Shown piece by piece: positions 46,648-58,095 of a DNA stretch of 64,000 nucleotides. The notes under the pieces were generated by a model, which saw only the letters and a list, made by a program, of their open reading frames with translations, did not search any database and was not told the DNA's origin. The first letter of the stretch is position 1. Every line of letters starts with the position of its first letter. Origin of the DNA: Welwitschia mirabilis (taxonomy: Eukaryota > Gnetophyta > Gnetopsida > Welwitschiales). The DNA is taken from positions 232,172,151-232,236,150 of the forward strand of contig JBOZIK010000001.1 of assembly GCA_051453625.1 (NCBI GenBank). The letters run 5' to 3'. Both the position numbers and the translations under genes were made by a program.

Positions 46648-48079
46648 TGATGATCAATTGAACTCAGAGAAAAGGGGTGAATGAGTTCCACCAAATAAAA
46701 ATTAAAATTAATGAGAATAAAAAGCACAATAAAAAACCTTACCAAATAGCATGATTTTTAACCTGAATATGTCCATACATAGAGGGTATCTTCTACTCAC
46801 ATCTTTATATATTCTTAACTTATAAGAAATAATGGTTTTCTAGTGTACCACCACAAATAAAATTCTTCTCGCAAGGGAGCACTATCACCCCCTCAAGGGA
46901 ATTGTTATTTTCACAGGCATACTATGAACCTTTACAATAATGAAATTCTTCTCACAATGTAGCACTCTCTTCCCCTCAAGGAAATAGTGGTTTTCATTGG
47001 TTCACTGATAACCATACATTAAACAAGTACCTAAGAGTAGAATATCAAATGCACATGCCTACAAGAATTACCTTATAAGATACTTGATATTCAAAAATTT
47101 GATTCATAATAATATTTATAAATAAGATAATTCATAATGAATAACCAAAAATACACCATAATAATAAGCCTAAAGATATTGCATTGATAAAGATTTGAGC
47201 TCCTTAAATTTGTTGTAGTTATAAGTATGAGTGAAGAGTGAAGTAATGAGGATTGAAGTTCAAGATATGAAAATAGTATTAGCTCCTTACTAATGAATCC
47301 TTTGATTTCTTCATGAGAGGTTCCCTTAACTTATGATTTCAAAGATCTATATATATATAACTGATTCTATGAAGTGCCAAAATTTCTTCTTTGTTTCGTG
47401 ACATCAAGCTTCATAGGATTAAACAAGATTTAGCTATTTGTGCTTAAAAGGTAGTCATCTAATTCTATAATTGCTATGTAATGAATAGTCAACATCTATG
47501 CTTTGGGTTTGTAACTTCATTTTTAATTAACATGAATTTTATTTTGAGATGTCTTGAATTTTGTAAATGTATTCACTCTAGATATCTTTACTTTTGTAGA
47601 CGTTTTTACTCAACTTACCCAGAGTATTCTTGGAACTTTTTTATTATGATTCCATGATGTACAATTTTAGAGCTCATCTAAATTGTAAGATATTAGTCAA
47701 AAACCAAATTAACTTTGTTACTTGTTTAGCTTAGTATAGACATATTTAAGTATGTAGACATCTTTATCTATATCAATTTTAACTCTTAGTTCAGTCATAT
47801 TTAATATGGTAGTCATCTTTTAACCTATTACTTTTTTTCTAGTCCAAGTAAGATGGCTTTAGATTTTCAGATGTCTTCACTTAAGACATCTTCAATTTTC
47901 TAGAAATCTTCAAACAATTGATTTTATTATTTAGTATTTGATCCTTTTAATGAGATGTTGTCTCTAAAGATCCATCATGATCTATTACTCACCAAGGTCT
48001 AATATACCTATAACAATCTATCTATATAATGATACAAAATGTTTGATAAGTGGAATCATCAAAACTAGATTTTCCAACA
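46648..48079 (-). repeat. 5' LTR of the non-autonomous copia element
   Basis: It starts TGTTGGAAAATC at 48079 (minus strand), the usual copia LTR terminus, and ends just before the PBS. Its outer 530 bp align with 40949-41479 and its inner 0.8 kb with 18410-19215. It contains at least two tandem units of about 75 bp (46825-47020) and a cluster of AGATGTCT words (47540-47910). Confidence 0.88.
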
Positions 48080-51000
48080 AATTTTATCTTCTTAAGACAT
48101 GTAAGGGCATTTGACTCATAATATATTTATTATTTTATTCATTGAAATTGAAGAGTTTATCTCACTATGCCATATGATAATTTTGAGATTTATGCATTTA
48201 TTCTTTTTATGCATGTCTTGTATGAATTAAACATAAGCCTATAAATGATTAAGAAGAAGCTAGCATAAGAAAACAATACATGTAATTAACCTTGCTAATT
48301 AAAACCAAAAAATTAATCACTTTAGTTAGATGCATGAGTCATGAATATGATGTCTCTTTTTGTATTCCAATGTTACTTATTGTTCATTCCACTTATCAAT
48401 GATAAATTATATGATCTTATACTCTTGAGCTATGTGCTTTTTGTTTATCCATATATAGAGACCCTTTTCTCTCTTACCAAAAAAAGGAAATACTTTTCAT
48501 TTTTTATGCAAGTGTATTTTCTTCTTTTCTTTCTCTTTCTTTTCAATCTCTTTCTTGTGTACCTTGGAGCTTGAAAGTTTAGGGCTAAGTATTCTTGATA
48601 TTGGATCTTCATCAATCTTAGCCATCAAGGACATATTAATCTTTTTAAGTAAGCTCTTTACTCATGTTATTCATATGATTTCTTTTAAATATTTCAGTAG
48701 AGTGATATTGCATTAGGCCATTATTTATAGTTATCTTGAAATTATATTTTTTTATTCCCTTTCATTAACTCTTACCAAGACATTAGGAAGATATGAGGAG
48801 TGTCTTATGCTTGGTAATGGAGGTTACTAATGAATGATTATGGCTAAGTGACCACTTCAGAGATTCACTATATACTTGAGTGCCCATGTTCATTTTGTAT
48901 TGATATACATAATATTATATATTTCATCTATTATGCATTAGATCCATCTTCTTAGGGGCAAAGATCTGATCCTTAAAAATCTCTTTTAGGTTAGTACTCC
49001 TTCATTATAATCCCAAGCTCATGAAAAATACTTTTGTGAATTAATTTGATTTTCCCTTCTAAATTGATTTTTATTAGTAATATTTAGTCTAGATATACTA
49101 TAACTAATTAGTTTATCTAGTATATTCATTATTTTACTAACTCAAATTATTAAATAACTAGTTGTAGAATTGTTATATTTTTATAGTGAAAGTTAAATTT
49201 TCAGAATAGAGGCATAGCTTAAAAATATTATACCTTATTAATTAGTAAGTATAAGTTATAAAAATATTCTTAAGTCTAGAACTGTATTATAATTGTAAAA
49301 ATTTAAAAACAATGATTTTTCTGACATGTAATAATTTTTAAGAAAATTATTATTATAATATGTTAGGAAATAAATGTAAAAAATAGTAAGAACTTAATTT
49401 ATGTTTCTATAACTAATAGCTAAGATATTTAAAAACTTTAATAGCCTAAGTTGTAAAGAATTGAATAAAACGTTCAAAACATCTTGAATTATTTAAAAAG
49501 GCAAAGTATTTTGAAAGTTATGATCATTTTAGCATAGTGTAGTAGGACTATAATTTTAGAAACTTTAATAGTAATTTATCTTAAATCATAGCCTTAGAAG
49601 TAATATTTTTAGAATTCTAAGATAGCTTAAGTTAGTTTTTAAGGATGCTATTATAATTCTAATTTATGAAAAACAACTCTAGTTTATTTTTTATAATTAA
49701 TTAATTATTAATTTTTGATGATGATGCCTTCTTAGAATCCAAAAATTTTATTGTCTTCAGTTGTAGAAAAATTATTATATAAAACAATATAATGATTTTA
49801 TTTTTAAGATAAATAATGTTAATTTTAAAAGAAATACATCTTTTACCTTTTTTTTTAATCTAATTGTAAATATGCATGCTTGTTAGTGTTTCCACTTTAG
49901 TAGTATAAGTAACATGAATATCCTTGATGTATTACTTATTTTCTTCACTTATGATATAGCCATGTGAGTCTTAAATAAAGAATTATGTCTTAATAACCGT
50001 TATTGATTTATACTTTCTTTTGTTTATCTTCATTGCACATAACCATAAAGATTGTCAAATAAGCATGGAAGAATGCTTCTAAGATTAGCATAGATCTAGG
50101 TATGGATTAGTTTATTTAACTATATTATTAAGATGTGATTTGATATATTTTAATACATAATTATTATTATTATTGAAAAAAGGAAAAGAACATTTTCTTC
50201 ATTTAGATTTTCATTACTATAATCTTAAATATAAAGATGTTCTAGTAAGCTTATTTCCTCTTTTCTATGATTGTTTCTATAAAATGAATCCAATCATGAT
50301 TAGAATTATTATAACTAGGTAAATAATGCATTAAATATTCACATTACTTACAATTGTATGTATGCATTTATGTGGTGTATTCAGAAATGGTACCAAATAA
50401 AGGTAATCTTAATAATAATTATCTTTATCTCATATTTTATCACTAAGATTAGTTGCATTACATTTTTTATTTTATTTTATAATACCCTTCTAAAAATAAA
50501 TTTGGTCACCACTCTCCTACCCTACCCATGTTTGAACTTACATTAACTTAATATCCTAAGCAGTTAACATCAATGGATCATATTACATCATTTAAAGATG
50601 CTTTAATAAAGTGGAGGTCATTTCTAAGCATGCATCCACTTCACATATCATCTATCACCTATATTGGGATATATCTAGATGAAATGTAATACTATAGAAT
50701 TAAGCCTAGTCATGTTTATCTAGTTTAGAACTTGAAGCATAACCAACTCACATCTAAATGGTGATTGAATATCAACTTGAAATGTTATTAATGGAAGTTG
50801 TAACCTCCTATTATATTAGTTAATTATTANNNNNNNNNNNNNNNNNNNNNNNNNNNNNNNNNNNNNNNNNNNNNNNNNNNNNNNNNNNNNNNNNNNNNNN
50901 NNNNNNNNNNNNNNNNNNNNNNNNNNNNNNNNNNNNNNNNNNNNNNNNNNNNNNNNNNNNNNNNNNNNNNNNNNNNNNNNNNNNNNNNNNNNNNNNNNNN

Positions 51001-51935
51001 NNNNNNNNNNNNNNNNNNNNNNNNNNNNNNNNNNNNNNNNNNNNNNNNNNNNNNNNNNNNNNNNNNNNNNNNNNNNNNNNNNNNNNNNNNNNNNNNNNNN
51101 NNNNNNNNNNNNNNNNNNNNNNNNNNNNNNNNNNNNNNNNNNNNNNNNNNNNNNNNNNNNNNNNNNNNNNNNNNNNNNNNNNNNNNNNNNNNNNNNNNNN
51201 NNNNNNNNNNNNNNNNNNNNNNNNNNNNNNNNNNNNNNNNNNNNNNNNNNNNNNNNNNNNNNNNNNNNNNNNNNNNNNNNNNNNNNNNNNNNNNNNNNNN
51301 NNNNNNNNNNNNNNNNNNNNNNNNNNNNNNNNNNNNNNNNNNNNNNNNNNNNNNNNNNNNNNNNNNNNNNNNNNNNNNNNNNNNNNNNNNNNNNNNNNNN
51401 NNNNNNNNNNNNNNNNNNNNNNNNNNNNNNNNNNNNNNNNNNNNNNNNNNNNNNNNNNNNNNNNNNNNNNNNNNNNNNNNNNNNNNNNNNNNNNNNNNNN
51501 NNNNNNNNNNNNNNNNNNNNNNNNNNNNNNNNNNNNNNNNNNNNNNNNNNNNNNNNNNNNNNNNNNNNNNNNNNNNNNNNNNNNNNNNNNNNNTATTATC
51601 CTTAAACCTATTTATGTATGTTTTATAATAAGTTTATATCTCCTTAACTATTTATAAGATATTTTTCTATATGACAAACAACTAGCAAAAAATAAAATGC
51701 ATAAACTTATGACATTGTTTTTATTTGTTGATCAAAATAATGTAGAGATTAATTATAGGTAAATATCTAATAATAATGTGATTTTTTATTAGCAATAAAA
51801 ATGCTAATAAATAAATAAATAAAATTTAATCCTAGATTTTATACTATCTATTAGTTAATAATATTAAATAAGGAAAATAAAGAAAAGAAAATAAAAATAG
51901 TTCTTAATTAGAATAAGAAAAGGTAAGGTATTACA
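48080..51935 (+). other. AT-rich stretch with a gap; possibly the long 5' LTR of gypsy element B
   Basis: No coding motif was found. It ends ...TTACA immediately before a gypsy PBS, so at least its right part is a 5' LTR. A TGTAAGGG at 48100 would be a matching TG...CA start and give an LTR of about 3.8 kb, a size known in some plant gypsy lineages, but this boundary is a guess. A TATA-like ccatatatagag lies at 48449-48460. The frame at 48341-48574 is hydrophobic only because the DNA is T-rich. Confidence 0.45.
50830..51593. other. Assembly gap of 764 N
   Basis: N run inside the presumed LTR. Confidence 0.98.
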
Positions 51936-51937
51936 AA

Positions 51938-51959
51938 TTGATATTAGAGCTCTAGGTTA
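51938..51959 (+). other. Primer-binding site of gypsy element B
   Basis: The sequence begins ttgatattagagctctaggt. It is a decayed form of TTGGTATCAGAGCCTAGGT, which follows ...TTACA in many plant gypsy elements of the chromovirus/Tekay kind. Confidence 0.82.
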
Positions 51960-53119
51960 ACTTGAATAATATCCATCTTAAGCACTTATAAATTTAGAAT
52001 AATATAATCCAATTATATCTTTAGTAACTTTTCTTCCTAAATAACCATAAATTTAGTTGTAACCATAATAACCTTAACTTCTAGTAGTTATGAAGTTAAT
52101 TATATCTTAAATAATCCTAAACCTTGAGTAAAATTAATTAAATCACCTGTAATACTAGATTGTAAGGTAACCTTGACTCCTAGATATGCAAGAATTTAGT
52201 TATATTTCCCAATAGTAATCAATTTTATTATACCTATAATTTTCTTACTCATTAAATAAATACAAAATCACATCCATGTTAATCTCAAAACTTATAAAGA
52301 TTACAATAATGATAATTCTAGCACATTAATAATCTTAAAAGTTGATTATATTTGGGATAGTTTCAAAACATTCATAAGGTTAACTATAAACCAATCCCTA
52401 GATGATCATTATGTTAATCATATTTATGATAATTCTAAATTCCTAAACAAAGTTAGAAGGATTATGAATTCAAGTCATTAAAGATTCTATTACCTTATAG
52501 CTATAAATAATAATCATTTATAAGAATTATAATTATCTTCAAAATCTAGGGCAATGACCTTATATGATTTCCTAAAGAGCTTAATCTTTTGCAAAAAATA
52601 AAAATATATAAAATAATTTCTTATAATTAAATACCCTTAGAAATAATCAAACCTCCAAATAACTTATTAATTTTAAATTATATGGTCACATAACCTTAAA
52701 CTAAAAGTTAATATTCATAACTTATTAATCTAATAAACCTTTTTTATTTAAAATAAAAGAAGGGGATAAACTTGATTATGTATTTTAAGTTATAAATGAG
52801 GATAAATCAACTCATAATGATAACTATAACTTTTTAAGATAATAAAAATATTTCTAAGTTTAATCTTTAATAATATTTATCCTCTTTCCAAATGTAATTT
52901 CATTAAAATTTCTACTTCTTTTATATGCCTTGTCATCATCAGTTAAACCTTGAAGCCAAATTAGTTACATCAACTAACTAACATTAAGAGAATTCAAAAG
53001 AGAATCAGTAGCCTGATGATGGGAATATTCCTCCATTAAATGTTAGTTCAAATTTATTAATGAATACATTTATGTAGTTACTATCACAAATAGTAAATCA
53101 AAGTCAAAACCCATAAGTA
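51960..53119 (+). other. Leader of gypsy element B
   Basis: AT-rich, with repeated 'taaccttaa / aataacc' words and no coding motif. About 1.1 kb separates the PBS from the first gag similarity. Confidence 0.45.
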
Positions 53120-54010
53120 AACAATGGTGTCAATTAGCCTAAGAAGTTAGATATGAGAAAGACAACTGAAACTTTTATTAAGCTATGCCCACCAAAGTTT
53201 GTAGAAGGTCTAAATCCATCTAAAGTAGAAGTATGATTAATCGATAAGTACCTTAGGATGTGATGAGTATAACAACTCTTCTTTAGCTATTTATATGTGA
53301 CAAGAAGAAGCTAACCTATAATGGAAAAAAAATTTGACCAAATTAGGGTATCTAGAACTTTCATGGAGAAAATTTAAGAATATCTCTAACAAGATGTATA
53401 TTACCAAGTTCTATATTCACTAGAAGGTTATAAAATTATATAATTTGAAATAAGCCTCTTAATGTAACCATATCATCTCACAAGTGCAAATTTATAGAGT
53501 TACTGAGATATGTGTAACATATGCATCTAGATGAAGAATCTAAAGTAAATCATTTTATTCATAGTTTTCTTCCTTCAATTGCTAAACAGTGCCCATGTTT
53601 TAACCTAAGAATACAATAGAAGTTATAAAAAAGGAAAAGATAGTAGAATAGGACTAGTAGGGATACCCTTAAAAAAAAAAAAAATTCCTTCATAGAGACA
53701 TACTCTTAAGGGAAATTGGTTACAAATTCTTATCAAAATAAGAATTATCACTTTAGTAAAAATAATTTTAGTAGAATTAATTAAAAAATAAGAATTCTAA
53801 TCAACCTAAGAAGGTCCTATTCAAAGGAAACTAGAATGTTCCTAGTCAAAGTTATGTCAGTAATCAACCTCGGAGATATAATTTCTAGAAAATTCCTAGT
53901 TAGTATCAATACAAGAACCAATAGAATAATACATATCAATGCTACAACTGAAAGGAAATTGTAACATGAAAGAATGTCCATTACATAATAAAGACCCTTC
54001 TAGATAATAA
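53120..54010 (+). pseudogene. Gypsy gag with zinc-knuckle remnant
   Basis: The frame near 53170-53220 reads TFIKLCPPKFVEGLNPSKVE (family F....PP.F.G..DP..AE.WL..IEK.F). Near 53325 there is KKFDQI and near 53355 a stretch corresponding to W..F...F...YF. QCYN*KEI lies near 53936, followed after a one-base shift by a HERMSIT-like run. It is a zinc knuckle in which the second Cys codon is now TGA. Confidence 0.8.
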
Positions 54011-54069
54011 CCAAAAAATCCTTCAGAATCAAAAAACATTTCTTAATTAATAGAATAAATTTGAGTAGT

Positions 54070-55240
54070 AATAGATAATTAAAGGATGAAATTTCATAGA
54101 ATTATCATAAAAGGTAAGTCTTTCCTTAATAATAAAGAAGTAATTATTTTATTTAATTATGGAGCAACTCATTACTTCATATCTTCTAGGATTATTATAA
54201 GAAAGAAAATTATGTTATGCTCTAACTAATTAATGCATAGAGATAGCAAATGGGTCCATGTCTAAGGTTAGTCAATAGGTCCAAAATTGTACTTTATCCA
54301 TAAGTGAGGAAGACTTTTAGATATAACCAATCATTATTAACTTAAAGAAATATAACATTATTTGGGATATGAATTGGTTAATGTGGAATAAAGCAGTCAT
54401 AAATTATAAAAAGCATCAAGTACAAATGATAAATCATGATCAAATACTAATATTTAAGGCCATTACAAATCAGTAGTGGAGAATATAGTTAATGCAAGAT
54501 ATACAAAAATAGAAATTAAGAAGTGATTACTAGTTTATATGTTATATCTAAAATCAATTAGGTTAAAGGAAGGAGAAACATTAGTAAAGAATATACCAAT
54601 AGTCTAAGGATATCTTAATGTATTTACAATAGAATTAATAAGAATTCTAAGATCTTAGGGAGTTGAGTTTTTCATTAAATTGATCTTCGAAAGTCAACCA
54701 ATTTCTAAGACACCATATAGACCTCCTACAGAAATGAAAGAATAAAAAATTTAACTTAAAGTACTCTTACAAAAGGGTTTTATTTATCCCAGTGTATCAT
54801 CATAGGGAATACCTACATTATTTGTAAAGGATGCATTAATTATGAATAGTTAAATAAGGTTACCATAGAAAAAACTATCTACTAATAAGATTAGATAACA
54901 TTTTTTGTCAACTCAAGGAAACTAAGACATTCTTAAAGTTGATTTAAAATTTGAATATAATCAAATCCAAATTAAGTAAAAAGATATTTATAAAACAACA
55001 TTTAGACCCTAGTATGGGTATTATAAGTTTATTGTTATGTATTTTTATTTAACTAATATAACTACAATATTTATGAGTCTTATGAGTTTTATAAATTAGA
55101 TCTTTTAATTACATCTTAATTTATTTGTAATATAATTTAGTGATAACATTCTTATTTATTTAAAAACTTATGAAAAGCATTAGAAATGCTTGATAGTAGT
55201 ATTACAAACTTTAGGGATCACCAATTATATGCTAACATTA
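54070..55240 (+). pseudogene. Gypsy protease remnant and reverse transcriptase
   Basis: The protease is faint (54140-54330). RT is clear: 54664 onward reads VEFFIKLIFESQPISKTPYR, then LLQKGFIYPSVSS*GIPTLFVK (family VEF.IDL.PGT.PISK.PYRM, LL.KGFIRPS.SPWGAPVLFVKK). Next come CINYE*LNKVTIEK (family CIDYRELNKVTIKN) and ILKVDLKFEYNQIQIK (family FSKIDLRSGYHQIRIK), then Y.FIVMYF. The catalytic box reads FSDNILIYLKTYEKH near 55138, so the second Asp of the DD pair is Asn. TAG/TAA replace Arg/Gln codons. Confidence 0.88.
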
Positions 55241-55259
55241 AAAAAAAATACTCTTGTAG

Positions 55260-55900
55260 GAAGAAATCCATTTAGTTTTGAGGTTATGTAATATCTAAGG
55301 AAGTTATTTTAGTTCATTAAGATAAAGTTAATAAAATCATAAGTTCAACACCTACAAATATTATTAAGGTTAGAATCTTTCTTAGCATTATTGGGTATTA
55401 TCATCAATTCATATTTAACTTCTCTAAGATAGCTTCTTTATTAACAAGTCTAAACCAAAAAAAAAAAGCTTTTAATAGATAAAAAAATGTTAGTAGTCAT
55501 TTGATGATATTAAAGAATGCCTAACTAGTGATCCATTCTATTAAATTCTAAATCGTTTAAAGACATTTTTAGTTTATACTAATGCATCTAGAGAAGGTCT
55601 TAGAGTAGTTTTGTTTAAAATACAAGAGTAATAGATTATGAATTAAGATAATTTAAAATCACAAGATAAATTATCCTTTTCATGAACTTGAATTAGCTAT
55701 AGTAATTTTTTCTTTAAAGTTGTGGAAGTATTATCTTCGTGATGTAAATTTTTATGTTTAAACATATCATAAGAGCTAAAATACATTTTTAATTAACTAA
55801 AATTAAAACTTAGGCAAAGATTATAGATAGATTTTTTATGTAATTTTGATCTAGAGATTTTATATCATGAAGGTAAGAGAAACAAGGTTACAGATGCTAC
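55260..55900 (+). pseudogene. Gypsy RT connection and RNase H, broken
   Basis: Near 55370-55440 ESFLALLGIIINSYLTSLR corresponds to R.FLGLAGYYRRFI..FS. Near 55560-55620 the FLVYTNASREGLRVVLFK-like stretch matches F.V..DAS..GLG.VL.Q (Asp changed to Asn). Near 55670-55740 YPFHELELAIVIFSLKLWK, then YLRDVNFYV, matches YPTHDLELAA.V.ALK.WRHYL.G. Many stops intervene. Confidence 0.78.
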
Positions 55901-55904
55901 TAGT

Positions 55905-56400
55905 AAATGAGGTTATCTCAAGGTGATCATGGAAATTTAAAGCCAAATTCTTACCATTATTTTAGAGGGACAAAAAGGGATAAGAATTATCAAAAACTAA
56001 AGGACCAATTAGAAAAATCAAAGCATTTTAGTAGTAATTCACATAGTATTATCAAATTCAAGGGGAGATTTTTGGTTTCTAATGTAAATAAAATTAGACA
56101 TAAGTTAATGTTTGAATTTCATAATCCACCTATAACATGTCATCTTAGAGTAACTAAAATGTATCAAAACATGAAATAAAAATTTTGGTTATGAATAATT
56201 TTTAAAAAGAAAGAAAAAATATGGAAAAATTTGTGTCAAGATATCTTAATTCTCAAAACGTTAAAACGAAACATAGAAATCCAATAAGATTACTATATCC
56301 TCATGATGTTCCAAAATATAAATAGAATGTGAATTACATGTTTCTAACATGTAAATTACCAAGTTAAATAACCAATTAACATCAATCAAAGACATTAATA
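55905..56400 (+). pseudogene. Gypsy integrase N-terminal zinc-finger region, truncated
   Basis: At 56040-56180 the frame contains IIKFKGRFLVSNVNKIRHKL, then MFEFHNPPITCHLRVTKMYQ and NMK. These match the HHCC finger of gypsy integrase (..R.CVP....L...IL.E.H......HPG..KMY.D). In 56250-56330 NSQNVKTKHRNPIRLL, then YPHDVPKYK, corresponds to C..VKAEHQ.P.GLLQPL.IP.WKWE. After about 56330 the catalytic core is no longer legible. Confidence 0.85.
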
Positions 56401-57080
56401 TAATTGATTTTATCATAAAACATGTCTTATATTAACTATCTATCTTAATTATAGACTTATCTTCTTTCCATGACATTTTCAAATTACTTATTACATCTTA
56501 AGGGACATTGAAAAAGATGACTGTATTTCATATCAAAACACTAATGCTACCAGCTAAAACTATAACATTGCTAGTTTATTTGAGTAAACTACCTTCAAAC
56601 TCATGTTCCTAACCTATCATGAAGAATTAATCAAATGTAGTTATGGGATTGATTAAATTTCACATCAAAAATAAATTGTATTTTTGATGACATGTGGTGA
56701 AAATGATGAGGCCTCACAGAGTGATATTTAATAGGCTGAGTATGATGACAGTGGAGACATGTAGCTTGAATAGTGATTGGCAGCAACTATAGCATCTGGA
56801 AGCCAAGTGTTAACATTATCATAAGAATCTCTGCCAATTGGAAAAGATGATAAACCATCCTACCTAATGTTATGATTATGTAATTATCTATCTAACGTTA
56901 CAAGAAAAGGGCTTGTAACCAACCCTCATTCCCATATATCCTTATAAAAGGGCTTTTAACCCTTAATTATATCATCTTTTGGCTTTATAAAATTATAGAA
57001 CCTTGGAGCATTAGTCACAATGGCTTTATAAGTAACTCTTTAGGGAAGTAATCTAATCTTTGAGGATTTTCTTCATACCC
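56401..57080 (+). other. Possible LTR-like sequence with TATA box
   Basis: From 56689 (tgatgacatgtggtg...) the character of the DNA changes. At 56932-56951 ccatatatccttataaaagg is an excellent plant TATA promoter context, of the kind found in LTRs. No second copy was found in the window, so its identity as gypsy B's 3' LTR or another element's LTR is open. Confidence 0.45.
56938..56951 (+). promoter_or_regulatory. Candidate TATA box
   Basis: atccttataaaagg, in non-AT-rich surroundings by the standard of this window. No transcript or coding start can be assigned to it. Confidence 0.45.
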
Positions 57081-57992
57081 ATGTTTGGGGACTGAGAAAT
57101 GTTTCTATATGTTTATTCACCATTGTTCCTAACAGTAGCAAGTTTTGGATGTCTAGTAGAATATTATTTATACCTTTTTTTCCCTTGTACACTTACTACC
57201 ATAACCCCCCTCACCAGAGACCCATTGTGGACATGTATATCATACAATGGTAGTAAGCATAAAATGGTAGTAACTAGTTACTACACTGGCTGAGTAGGAT
57301 ACACTAATGTTACTACTGACTTGATGCCATATGAACCTATTGTAATATGAATGATTACCACCATAACTCATAACCACTCATGATATTGCTCACACCATCC
57401 CATCAGCAGCCGTTATGGCTCGGAACCATGGTACTTAGGCTACACGAACCATCCTTATTTAAACCCTTAATCATGTTTTCTATTGGTCCCTATGGGTTAC
57501 AAGGCTTAGAAAACCCTATTATATACAGAGTATCAGATACTTTAAATTAAGAGCTCAGCACACTGTGTGAAGTAAGCCTACATAGTAGTTCCAATGTTAG
57601 GCCTTGAAACATTTAGCCATCTTTCCTATATTGGTACTATAATTCTAAAAGTAAGCAAAAATCAATTTTATTACAAAATATTATATATCTTATGGATACC
57701 CAAAGCCCCATAAAAATAATTCAGTTGAATTCTCATAGACATATCTGTCTCCATCAGGCCAGTCCAATTGTGAATCTTACAAAACCCTATGATTGGCTAG
57801 TTAAAATAAGTTGATGATAGATCAATGTTGGAGTGGATATTAACTATCTAGAGTAGCACTTACTATTCTAAACCCATTATGAAAGCATATAGATGGGCCA
57901 CACATATGTCAATCGGAAAATAGAATAATAAAATTAAATATAAAACCATAAAAAATAAAATGAGAAAAGTATACATCATTCTTAGTTTTTCA

Positions 57993-58095
57993 GATAAATA
58001 AGAAAATATTTTCTTCAAAATAACTTTAGAAAAGTCAAAAAAATAGGGATTTCATTAGAGTTTTTCATAAGATTTTAATGGATTTCAACAATAAG
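57993..58095 (+). repeat. Left arm of a ~100 bp inverted repeat
   Basis: gataaataagaaaatatttt, then a few tens of bases, then tagggatttcattag and ttttaatggatttcaac. The reverse complement of 61831-61963 contains the same blocks in the same order. Confidence 0.75.

Larger units (their letters stand above)
40949..48079 (-). mobile_element. Non-autonomous copia-type LTR element with gag and Transposase_32-like region
   Basis: On the minus strand the order is a 1.43 kb 5' LTR (46648-48079), a PBS (46634-46645), UBN2 gag with two zinc knuckles (44842-46600), a non-coding spacer, a second coding region with no pol similarity (42130-43900), a polypurine tract (41480-41497) and the 3' LTR (from 41479, cut at 40949). 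Integrase, RT and RNase H are all absent, although the interior is 5.1 kb and both structural ends are in place. It must therefore have relied on proteins from another element. A stray LTR of the same family lies at 18410. Confidence 0.85.
53120..56400 (+). mobile_element. Ty3/gypsy element B, gag-pol, heavily decayed
   Basis: Gag, protease, RT, RNase H and the start of integrase follow in gypsy order on the plus strand. This copy looks older than gypsy A: stops are dense in every domain. The integrase catalytic core, any chromodomain and the 3' LTR are not recognisable beyond about 56400. Confidence 0.85.

Noticed and set aside
48341-48574. Small hydrophobic, membrane-like protein
   Set aside because: The DNA is T-rich, which yields Phe/Leu-rich frames by chance; no family match, and it lies in a probable LTR.
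21186-56400. Endogenous plant pararetrovirus (caulimovirid) integration
   Set aside because: All RT regions seen come with LTRs, a tRNA PBS next to an LTR, and integrase domains, which identify them as copia or gypsy retrotransposons; no movement or coat-protein motif was seen.
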